Assembly (NCBI GenBank): GCA_020186115.1
Contig: WSYJ01000016.1
Location: forward strand, 1 to 64,000
Direction: 5' to 3'
Source: Histomonas meleagridis
Taxonomy: Eukaryota; Parabasalia; Tritrichomonadida; Dientamoebidae
Length of the DNA: 64,000 nucleotides
The notes beneath the pieces are model-generated. The model worked only from the letters and a program-made list of their open reading frames with translations, was not told the DNA's origin and searched no databases. Made by a program: the position numbers and the translations under genes. Below are positions 21,618 to 29,694 of the stretch, piece after piece (position 1 is the stretch's first letter; each line of letters starts with the position of its first letter).

Positions 21618-22042
21618 TAAAAGTCGCTATTTAACTCCATTGCTTTTAATAATTGTTTTGTAATAAAATTTTATCCAACATTTTCTTAAAGTTTTCTTAT
21701 CCAAATTCAAGTGATTTTATACTATTAATCTTAAAATTAAAACATGAATTTCTATCTTTTGCTTAATATTTATATGTTGAATTATAATTCATTAAAATTC
21801 TGTTGAGCTTATAACCTCCAATATGCTTCTGAGAAATTTTAAATTGAATGATTAGCACAGTATAACATCTATGATCTCAATAAAATTTAACTTGTCAGAT
21901 TTAAGTAAATATTCATAAAGCAGGTTATAAATTTAAGATCATGTTAAAAACAAGCAACAACAATGTAATTTCAACAGGTTTTTCGAATATAATAATTAAT
22001 CTATCTAGACAATTTATTCATGAATAAATAAAAAAGATATTT
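21618..22042. other. Intergenic, nothing recognised
   Basis: AT-rich 3' flank between the ankyrin relic and the Rab gene (convergent). I see no gene or repeat. Confidence 0.4.
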
Positions 22043-22615
22043 TTAACAGCATGAGCTCTCTTCTTTTTTGGTATCAATAGGTGGGCAATAAGGTATTTCA
22101 TCATCAATTTTTTCGCTTTTGATTAGATCATTTATCATTGGAATGATTTTATCAATGTTTTTTCCTGTTTTTGCAGAAACCTCTAGAAACTCACACTTGT
22201 GCGAAGACGCAAAGTCACTTGCTTCTTTGGTGTCTACTTTTGCCTCAAGATCGATTTTGTTTCCAATAATCAAGATTGGCATGTTTTTTTTGGTATTATC
22301 ACGATAATGAGTAATCCAATCTTCAAGGTGATCAAAAGATAGTCGCGAACTTATATCGAATATAATTATTGCAGCAAGAGAATCCCGATAATAAACCGGT
22401 GCTAAAGAACGGTATTTTTCCATTCCAGCTGTATCCCATATATAAAAGCACTTTTTGGTTTCATTATCTGTAAAAGGAATACTTACTAGTGAACCTCCAA
22501 TTGTTGGTTCATAATCATTTGAAAATTTTTTGTTAAGAAGTACACCTGCAATTGTTGTTTTCCCAACGCATGCGTCACCAATCATTGAGATATTTATGTT
22601 GATTTCTTTCTTCAT
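22043..22615 (-). CDS. Rab-family small GTPase with Met at the catalytic Gln position
   Basis: 190 residues. The frame starts one codon earlier at a TTG; the ATG at 22615 is taken. G1 GDACVGKT (13-20), switch I EPTIGG with T38, G3 WDTAGMEKY (60-68), G4 NKID (119-122) and G5 SAK (147-149) are all present, and the C-terminus ends CC (189-190) for double geranylgeranylation. Membrane trafficking role. The oddity is M65 where almost all Rabs have the catalytic Gln of WDTAGQE, which predicts slow GTP hydrolysis or dependence on an unusual GAP. It is a single gene, divergent from nothing, convergent with the relic on its 3' side. The Rab subfamily is not assignable by eye. Confidence 0.93.
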   Translation of the reverse strand: MKKEININISMIGDACVGKTTIAGVLLNKKFSNDYEPTIGGSLVSIPFTDNETKKCFYIWDTAGMEKYRSLAPVYYRDSLAAIIIFDISSRLSFDHLEDWITHYRDNTKKNMPILIIGNKIDLEAKVDTKEASDFASSHKCEFLEVSAKTGKNIDKIIPMINDLIKSEKIDDEIPYCPPIDTKKEESSCC

Positions 22616-22941
22616 CAATGAAGGACAGGATTTTTGAAGTGCTCCAAACGGACAAAATTTTGAATGCTTCAGAATTTTACTTTTTCACAGTGTTCGTTCG
22701 AGACGATAAGGTATGTATACCTTTCAAAACATCTTATCGTCAGAGGATGATAATTTTTTAACACTTGTTAAGTCAACAGAAGATTATTTATTATTTAATA
22801 GATATTTAATTTAGGGGCTATCACCACTTTGCAATGCTCTATTTTTTGCATTGATTTATTTTCATGATCGGTATTTATAATGATAAAATTTAAAACAAAA
22901 CGTTGAAAATATTAATTTTTTATTTATATATAAAAACAAAT
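22616..22941. other. 5' region of the Rab gene and 3' flank of the importin-like gene
   Basis: No coding sequence. A GACGATAAG / CTTATCGTC inverted repeat (22702-22710 and 22733-22741) lies about 90-125 bp upstream of the Rab ATG. Confidence 0.4.
22702..22741. promoter_or_regulatory. Inverted repeat upstream of the Rab gene
   Basis: Nine-base arms GACGATAAG and CTTATCGTC are separated by 22 nt. Inside lies GGTATGTATACC, which can form a second small hairpin. The position in the Rab 5' flank suggests a protein-binding site or a transcript hairpin; this is inference. Confidence 0.35.
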
Positions 22942-25251
22942 TCACAATAAATTCAAAACGAATTCCACTTTAGCGCAATCGATGTCATCCAAGTGCATTC
23001 CGATACTCAAAACATTTTGGAATGACTTATTATTATCCAAAAACGTTTTCAGCTCATTTGGAAAAATTTTATACAAAGATTCGATCGAATTTAAAATTTC
23101 TTCAAACAAATAATTGTTAATGCATTGGCAAAGCGAAACCAATTTCAAAACATTAAACATCAAAGAACAAATAAAATTCGGATTTGATGGAATACATCTA
23201 TTAAGTAATCTTAAATACGATGCAATCACATCAAATTCTTCCCAATCATATAACGATTGTTCGATAATAGTTAAACATCCGATCATATTTTGATTAAAGA
23301 AATCAAAAGCAGATGGAATTAACCTTAGAATTAATTCCAAGGCTTCAATCGTGTATTGTTTATACGAAATAGGAATATCTGTTTTAACCAAAATGTTCCT
23401 AAGTGATTCAAGTAATAAAGAAGAAAATGGGGTTAAATCATACAGTGGTGCGATGATTTTAATGCCTTCACTTGAATCTGCAAAATGTTCTGTATGCATT
23501 CCCTTTAATATAAGCTCAATTACTTGTGGGAGAAATTCGATATTTGGACAACTTCGCATCAGAGCGGCTATCGGCAAAACCGCCAAGTGAAAACCGAATT
23601 TCACCATAAAAAACTGACAAAGCATTTCGAATTGTAAATGAATTTTCCCATTTAACTTATATAACACTTGAGCAACTAAATGTGAGAATTGACTTAGCAT
23701 CCATTCATTTAATTCGCATGTTGATAAAATTTGTATAAGTTGTTCAAGAAATTTTTGAAGTATTAAATCATTATCAATACAAGCTGCTTGAGAAAGTGAT
23801 GAGAAAGTTATGGTTGCAATGAACATGTCCGAGTTAATTGCAATGTTCAAAAGACTGGAAATAGAAGGTTCTGAATAAGGAAATAATTCCAATGAAAAGA
23901 AGTTTCCTACAACCCTTATAACATCTTCGGCTATTTCTGGGTCATTTCCGAGTTTGGATAATACTATTTGGATGAGGTGTAAAACTCTTTCATCTAAGCC
24001 TATCCTATCGGCAATGCTGTCCACAAGATAAACGGCATTTTGGCGCACCCTTGGAAATGGGTCCATAAGTCCCCTATCGGCCACCCCTAAAACCGCTGCG
24101 AGTTTTTCATTTGGGAGTTGGTAAAACGAGATTAAAAAAGATGCAAGTGATAATGATGCTTCTCTTTTCCCACCTTCAGGTGAATTACAAAAGCTCCCAA
24201 TGAGTGATTCAAGAAGTTCTTGACATTTCCAAGGGCATTTAAGAATTACATTTTTAAGAGCAATAGTTGCCATTGTCTGTGGAGAATATTCATCACTATC
24301 ATCACTTTTCAGCTTTTTTGATGAAGAAGCTATTTCGAATAAAACAGGAATTAAGTTAATGCATATATTGTCAATTATATTAAACGATTGTTCGCATTCA
24401 TTTTCATATTGCGCAATTGTATTCCAAAATTCACAAAATGTAATAAGTAATTCTTCACTTGATTCATTATTAACAATGGTCAATAATTGAGGTGAAACAA
24501 TCAGAGGAATTATTGCTTCAATTCGTGGATAATATTGTTCTACAATCAAAGAAAGACAACTCAATGCTTCTGATTGAATTTCTTTGCATTGTAAACACTT
24601 TAACAGATATGAAATGATTCTTTCAAACTCTTTTTGATCATTTATTATGAACGCAATTGAACCAATTATAGTACTTAGGATAAGTATAACGTGTAAATGT
24701 ATAGCTCCGATTGGAAATTCGAAAAGTTGTGAAATTAAAATATAAATTTGTGATGTGATACTCTCATCTATATGACAAATTTCATAGAAATCTCGAATAA
24801 CAAGCGAAATTGGGTATATGGTTTCAACTAAATGATTTTGTAAAAGAGTGAGAAAGGCAGAAATGATCGAGAATTTGTTATTTAAACGATTGTCAATACA
24901 TAACAAATGAGAAAATATTGCCGCAGAATTGGATTGTAATGATTGATTGTTTGAAAAAAAGAAAAATACTGATTGATTAAGCATTTGTTGAATAAAAATT
25001 ACATTAAAATTTGATAATTCTTGAATAATTTGAATGTTAGAAACTCTAATTGATTGACAAGCTAGTATTAAAAGTAGCATGTCAACTTGAATCGATTCAT
25101 GATGAAAAAAATCAAAAGATGAAAAAATCAATTCAAGAAAAAATTGTAGATTTTGTTCTCTGCAAAAAACTAAAGCTTTAGTGGCTTCTTCATATTCTTG
25201 TTGTGAGTTTGGATGAATAATTGCTTGAATCTTTGCTGCAAATTCATTCAT
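22942..25251 (-). CDS. HEAT-repeat protein, probable importin-beta family transport receptor
   Basis: 769 residues, ATG at 25251 (MNEFAAKIQAIIHPNSQQEY). Helical HEAT repeats run throughout. Residues about 1-60 look like an importin N-terminal pair of helices with adaptor-style spacing. The segment around 325-460 (PQTMATIALKNVI, then GKREASLSLASFL, then DPFPRVRQNAVYLVDSIADRIG) matches the way importin-beta HEAT units end in [D/P]-x-x-x-V-R-x-x-A. An acidic patch KSDDSDEYSPQ (about 312-323) could be the acidic loop used to release cargo or bind Ran. It is somewhat shorter than typical importin-beta1 (about 860). Role: nuclear import receptor or another HEAT scaffold. It shares an 87-bp divergent promoter with the SANT gene. 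Confidence 0.65.
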   Translation of the reverse strand: MNEFAAKIQAIIHPNSQQEYEEATKALVFCREQNLQFFLELIFSSFDFFHHESIQVDMLLLILACQSIRVSNIQIIQELSNFNVIFIQQMLNQSVFFFFSNNQSLQSNSAAIFSHLLCIDNRLNNKFSIISAFLTLLQNHLVETIYPISLVIRDFYEICHIDESITSQIYILISQLFEFPIGAIHLHVILILSTIIGSIAFIINDQKEFERIISYLLKCLQCKEIQSEALSCLSLIVEQYYPRIEAIIPLIVSPQLLTIVNNESSEELLITFCEFWNTIAQYENECEQSFNIIDNICINLIPVLFEIASSSKKLKSDDSDEYSPQTMATIALKNVILKCPWKCQELLESLIGSFCNSPEGGKREASLSLASFLISFYQLPNEKLAAVLGVADRGLMDPFPRVRQNAVYLVDSIADRIGLDERVLHLIQIVLSKLGNDPEIAEDVIRVVGNFFSLELFPYSEPSISSLLNIAINSDMFIATITFSSLSQAACIDNDLILQKFLEQLIQILSTCELNEWMLSQFSHLVAQVLYKLNGKIHLQFEMLCQFFMVKFGFHLAVLPIAALMRSCPNIEFLPQVIELILKGMHTEHFADSSEGIKIIAPLYDLTPFSSLLLESLRNILVKTDIPISYKQYTIEALELILRLIPSAFDFFNQNMIGCLTIIEQSLYDWEEFDVIASYLRLLNRCIPSNPNFICSLMFNVLKLVSLCQCINNYLFEEILNSIESLYKIFPNELKTFLDNNKSFQNVLSIGMHLDDIDCAKVEFVLNLL

Positions 25252-25338
25252 CCAAATTGCACGTTTAAAATAATACTTTTTATAAACTATAGAATCATGA
25301 TGTAAGAAGTACGTTAAGATATCCGGAGCGGTCCAGAA
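25252..25338. promoter_or_regulatory. Divergent intergenic promoter (87 bp)
   Basis: The only sequence between the two divergent ATGs at 25251 (minus) and 25339 (plus). Both transcripts must start in this interval, so 5' UTRs are very short, as is usual in trichomonads. ATATCCGGAGCGGTCC just before the plus-strand gene is GC-rich relative to its surroundings. Confidence 0.55.
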
Positions 25339-25812
25339 ATGGAAGACGTCTATTCTTTTATCGAAAGCTTAGAGGTTAAAAAAGTTCAGTACAAAGATGT
25401 ATGCGAGGCATATGCTTATATTGTTGGTTATTCATGGGGTAATAGAGAAGAAGATGATTTTTCAACAAAAGAATCCAAAATAATTCAAAAGAAACTTGAA
25501 GATCAAGTCAAGGAACTAAGTGTAAAACTTCCTGGAAAATCTGCAAAAGAAAGTCAAAATTCAACAAAGCGTGAAATTCTAGCAGGCAAAAGAGTTCCCA
25601 TCCTTTGGAACGAAAAGGAAATTGATGGTCTTAAAAAAGGAGTTGAAAAATATGGGTTTGGAGCATGGACAAAAATATGCTCAGAATTTCAAGTCTTTCG
25701 TGAAAATGGAAGAACACCAAAAGACCTTTGTGATAAAGCGCATAGCTATCGGAAATCAAATGAAGAGTTCCGCAAGATTTGTGAGGAACATCCAAATAAC
25801 CTAAGAAGATAA
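25339..25812 (+). CDS. SANT/Myb-like DNA-binding protein
   Basis: 157 residues, ATG at 25339. The N-terminal half (1-75) is mostly helical with a Lys/Glu-rich coiled segment. Residues about 88-135 are a Myb/SANT domain: W at ILWNEKEID, G at KYGFGAWTKI, and then FRENGRTPKDLCDKAHSYRK, with the typical spacing of three aromatic anchors, the third replaced by Tyr. A long recognition helix of the telobox type (R-T-x-x-D-L-x-D-K) suggests DNA binding like telomere-repeat-binding Myb proteins, but this is only a resemblance. Parabasalids carry many small Myb regulators. Confidence 0.75.
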   Translation: MEDVYSFIESLEVKKVQYKDVCEAYAYIVGYSWGNREEDDFSTKESKIIQKKLEDQVKELSVKLPGKSAKESQNSTKREILAGKRVPILWNEKEIDGLKKGVEKYGFGAWTKICSEFQVFRENGRTPKDLCDKAHSYRKSNEEFRKICEEHPNNLRR

Positions 25813-25986
25813 TTCTTTTTTTTCAAATGTTATAAAAATGTATTGGAAATATTAATATTTGTTTTTTATAATATACATGTATATTAGGTGGTTTTGTTAT
25901 TGGATGAGAAACGATCAAAAAAAATTCAAAAATTTTTAACTTTTTGTAAACCTCAAGACGAAACAGACTCTGTTAAATTCCTTCAA

Positions 25987-26508
25987 ATGACCCAACACAT
26001 TTTCCAAGACAATTGGACATTCTGGCTTGTAATTTTTAACTATGCGCCAAAGCAACAACAGCAATACCAAATAGAAGAGATTGTTACAGTGAATTCTGTA
26101 GAAAATTTTTATAATTATTATAAAGAAATGCCAAAAATCGCAGAGATTAAATGTGCTAACTATAAAAAGGCATCAATAGCTCTTTTCAAAAAATCAATTA
26201 AACCAGCTTGGGAAGATGAAAATAATGCAGATGGACAATCTATATGTTTTTTGGTTAGTTCACAAAATGTAGATAAGGTTTGGTATGACTTAATGCTTCT
26301 TGCCGTTGGCGGTGATTTGCAAAAAATTGTTGGAACAAATAATTTATGTGGAATCATTGTCGGACCCAAAGTTGATGATCAATATGGAGTTGAAATTTGG
26401 ACAAAAAGAAACATAGATAATCCGGAAGATGTAAAAGCAAACATATTAGAAAGTCTTGAAATAGGAAATCTCGCTCCAAAAATAATATTCAAATCACACA
26501 GACAATAA
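25987..26508 (+). CDS. Cap-binding translation factor eIF4E family (4EHP-like)
   Basis: The frame is open from a TAG at 25885 and has no ATG until 25987, giving 173 residues; a GTG at 25888 would add 33 plausible residues (KRSKKIQKFLTFCKPQD). The eIF4E pattern is complete: DNWTFW (8-13), VNSVENFYNYY (35-45), the cap-sandwich WED (75-77), N-x-x-G-x-x-I-C-F, VWYDLMLLAVGG, CGIIVGPK and IWTKR. The first cap-stacking Trp is not seen; Tyr27 lies about where it should be, as in class II (4EHP) proteins. Role: binds the mRNA cap. The missing ATG for the N-terminal extension is odd: a lost start, an unseen exon, or 5' UTR without stops. Confidence 0.85.
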   Translation: MTQHIFQDNWTFWLVIFNYAPKQQQQYQIEEIVTVNSVENFYNYYKEMPKIAEIKCANYKKASIALFKKSIKPAWEDENNADGQSICFLVSSQNVDKVWYDLMLLAVGGDLQKIVGTNNLCGIIVGPKVDDQYGVEIWTKRNIDNPEDVKANILESLEIGNLAPKIIFKSHRQ

Positions 26509-27292
26509 TAATTTTTTTAAACTTCCATATACAAATCCTTTTGTTTCATTTTTTATAATTTGTGGGAAAAAAATGTTAATCAACATGAATGCCTCAGGAA
26601 TAATTAATTAAATCTAAGTTAAAGAGTTTTTATGGAAAATGTTGAATAATGAATTGTGTATAATTTTTTTACAACTTTAATAGTTCTTACAGTTTTTCTC
26701 TAATTATGGAATATTTTCTGTTTGATGTTATAATAACAAAAAAGATTGGGAACTTGCTTTATTAAAACTTATTGTATCTCCATCTGGTTAGATCAAATAT
26801 CAGGGTTTGAACTTTGATCTAAAAAAACATAATTTTTCAATAATTTGATTGTGAAAAAAAATTTCACTATCCACTGCAAAGTAACACAAGTGCTTAAAAA
26901 GTAATATTGCAACTAGGTTTTGCAATCAAGATTTTTTTTAGAAATTATTTTTGGAGATAAAAAACGTTTATATGCGTTTATTTAAATTTTACAGGCAAAA
27001 CCGAACGAAAATCAAAAAGTGGCAATGTCTTTGCACAAACATTTATTACTTCGATTCCAAACTATAAAAACGAAAAAATGATTTAAAACATGAATTAAAA
27101 AAACAAGCACAATAAATTAAAATAAAATCATGTATTTAACTTTTATAACTATAAAGGAAAACCATTACCCAAAAAAACTTTAATTTTTTTTTTGCGCGGA
27201 AATGAAAAGATTTAAATTTAAACGACAAAAATAATGTTTCGAATTATTTTTTACTTTTCTGAAGAATTGTGTGAGTCGATTCAAACAATCAA
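26509..27292. other. Intergenic, nothing recognised
   Basis: About 780 bp of AT-rich sequence between two same-strand genes. I see no coding frame, tRNA or repeat. The last 60 bp are the 5' flank of the SAPS-like gene. Confidence 0.45.
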
Positions 27293-28687
27293 ATGAGGCA
27301 GAGCAGTGTTTCCAACTCTTTAACAACATTATTGACAAACCCTAATAAAAAGCCTTCAGTCAAGGAAGTCCTAGGCAATACCGACTTGGCCCCATCAATT
27401 CTAAATGAATCACCTGAATTAATTGATTTTTTCTCTCCAACTGACGAAAACGATCCTGAGAAGAAAACCAAAGAAAAAAGGCTTCATGTGTTAACAAGTT
27501 GGGCACTAACTGGGCATCATAACAAAAGCCCATTAGATTATCGTTATAATCGAAATGCATGTAATTTCTTATCAGCTCCATCAGCAGCTTTCCAAAAGCG
27601 AATCATCTACGATAACTCGCCTTATGTTCAGTATATGAGAGATTTCTTAAAAACAAAATGGTCCAAAAAATATGAATATTCAGGCCATTTTCAACGTATG
27701 TTTGAATCTTCAATGCGGTACACAGATGGAAATTTCATCAAATATTTTGAAGGTCTTCATAGGCCATTTTATGAAATAATATTCAAACGTATATATATTG
27801 GAAGTTATCTCCAACTTTTTGTCATTCTTGCAACTCGTTACCTTGAACAATTTTCAAACGGTGACCCAACTTCATTATTCCTCTCACTCATTGGCGAATT
27901 AAAGAAAAAGATTCCATTCATCAAAGGAAAGAAGACAATGATTAAAAAGGAAAAGAAAACGAAAAAAAAGCTTCAATCTGAATATCACATGATGCGTGTT
28001 CACATGTATTTATCTGCAATTCTACATAGTTTCGATGAAGATAAAGCATTAATCGGAAAATTCCAAGATCCTCGAATATTGGACAAGCTATTCAAAATTC
28101 CACGTTCTCTCCGAAGTTATGAGCTTGTTTTATCTCAAACATTTGAAATTCTTTCAATAGTATCAGCGAGTCTTGAATCATCTATTCTCGATGATTACTT
28201 CGACAAATATTTTTCAGATGTAAAACACAGTGATGATCCACAAAAAGAGAAGTTTTTCATTTATGCTTCTGATATTTTTGGAAAAAGATTCATCAAACAA
28301 ATTTATCCACTTTTCTTTACAAACCCGCCGGTTAACGATCATTATTCACAGAAATTTATCGAAACCGTTGAAAAAATGACAGATGAAGAAAAAATGGACT
28401 TTTTCACATTTGATGATGACATAATACTTAAAAAGATTATTGACTTTATTCCAACTCCTTCTATATTGATAAATGATTCTGATGTTTTTGATGATGAAGA
28501 TATCAGAATTACACATGGAGGCGTTCTACGGCTTGCTCAATACATTACCAATCCTGAGGAAAACAAAGTTGTCACGCCATACATGGAATCACCAGAATGG
28601 TGTAGTTTTGTTGTTGACACACTTTTGCATTATAATGTAATGATGAACGAAAATCTTGAAGTTAAATTCGATGAATCATTCTTCTAA
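27293..28687 (+). CDS. SAPS-like (Sit4/PP6 phosphatase-associated) helical protein
   Basis: 464 residues, ATG at 27293. The opening (SVKEVLGNTDLAPSILNESPELIDFFS, with an acidic spacer and a helix ending in LTSWALTG) followed by NACNFLSAPSAAFQKRI, SPYVQYMRDFL and YSGHFQRMFESSMRYTDGNFIKYFE resembles the order of segments in SAPS-domain proteins (binding segment, L-x-x-F-L, GYF-K-x-L). A Lys-rich insert (KKKIPFIKGKKTMIKKEKK) falls around 202-225. The remainder is alpha-helical. SAPS proteins are regulatory subunits of Sit4/PP6-type phosphatases. The match is by pattern only, so the name is tentative. It is a single gene, convergent with the four-TM gene 110 bp downstream. Confidence 0.5.
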   Translation: MRQSSVSNSLTTLLTNPNKKPSVKEVLGNTDLAPSILNESPELIDFFSPTDENDPEKKTKEKRLHVLTSWALTGHHNKSPLDYRYNRNACNFLSAPSAAFQKRIIYDNSPYVQYMRDFLKTKWSKKYEYSGHFQRMFESSMRYTDGNFIKYFEGLHRPFYEIIFKRIYIGSYLQLFVILATRYLEQFSNGDPTSLFLSLIGELKKKIPFIKGKKTMIKKEKKTKKKLQSEYHMMRVHMYLSAILHSFDEDKALIGKFQDPRILDKLFKIPRSLRSYELVLSQTFEILSIVSASLESSILDDYFDKYFSDVKHSDDPQKEKFFIYASDIFGKRFIKQIYPLFFTNPPVNDHYSQKFIETVEKMTDEEKMDFFTFDDDIILKKIIDFIPTPSILINDSDVFDDEDIRITHGGVLRLAQYITNPEENKVVTPYMESPEWCSFVVDTLLHYNVMMNENLEVKFDESFF

Positions 28688-28797
28688 GTCAATGATCAAA
28701 ATGCAATGGTATGGTCATAGTTTTTTCGGGGCTTTTGTAGCAAAATATATTTTTAGGTAAAAATCATGGGGTTTTGTTTATTTTTTATGGGAAATAT

Positions 28798-29508
28798 TTA
28801 AAGAATAAAACCATTAAATGTTTGTTTGTTGTAATTAATTTCATTAGTTTCATCGTTTGCTTTATTGTTTATGTTATTTTCTTGGTCAATTTCAGTGTTT
28901 CGATCAACTGGTTTGATTAAGAACATAAGAATTAAATCAATTATTAAAATAAATATTCCCATACAATAAAAAAGAACAATTATTATGTTTGAAATAAATC
29001 CGATTTGAATTGTTTGTTTAGTAAATTTTCTAATACTTGATTCACATGTTTGAAGAGAATCACATTTATATTCTTTTATCCATTCTTGAAATAATTTTTT
29101 ATCATGTTGAATCAAAATTATAAATGAATTTATGTATATTTCTTGATATTTTGAACTTGATAATTTTATTGAAATTATGATTAATATGAAAAAACTAAAT
29201 AAAGATGAAAATGAAAGAAACATTAGTATAAAATGAAAAGGCAATGCATTTCTAAAAATATATAAAATTATCATAAGTATAAACACAAAAATAATGGATA
29301 AAAAGGAAAGGATTGGCAAAAAGATCACTATGATTTTTAAATGATTTAATTCTTTTAAAGAAGACCAAAATTTATGATAAAGTTTGCTTAACCAAAATGA
29401 ATTTAAGAAGCCACCCAGTATGATTGAAACTATAATTAGTCCGAATGATATCTTCAATAATATCAATAAAGAATCAAGTTTAAAAGCAAGGGTTTTTCCA
29501 ATCGACAT
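28798..29508 (-). CDS. Four-transmembrane protein, tetraspanin-like
   Basis: 236 residues, ATG at 29508. Four hydrophobic segments: about 11-35, 58-86, 91-115 and 168-198. The loop between TM3 and TM4 (about 116-167) is the largest and carries a Cys pair (C149, C155). The C-terminal tail (199-236) is polar, rich in Asn and Glu. This is tetraspanin topology, and parabasalids have many divergent tetraspanins, but the hallmark CCG motif is absent, so another four-TM family is possible. Expected at the plasma membrane or endosomes. Confidence 0.55.
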   Translation of the reverse strand: MSIGKTLAFKLDSLLILLKISFGLIIVSIILGGFLNSFWLSKLYHKFWSSLKELNHLKIIVIFLPILSFLSIIFVFILMIILYIFRNALPFHFILMFLSFSSLFSFFILIIISIKLSSSKYQEIYINSFIILIQHDKKLFQEWIKEYKCDSLQTCESSIRKFTKQTIQIGFISNIIIVLFYCMGIFILIIDLILMFLIKPVDRNTEIDQENNINNKANDETNEINYNKQTFNGFIL

Positions 29509-29694
29509 CGAAATTTTTTTGAATCCATATAATTTTGTAGTTTGTTGATTTTATCAATTCAAAAAAGACTAAAAAAATTCTAAAAAAACCAAAACGGCAT
29601 ATCACTTGAAGTTACATTCAAATTAATAAAATAAACCTTCATAAATAAATTAAAATAAAAAAATTCGAATTTTTTAAATATTTATTAAATACAT

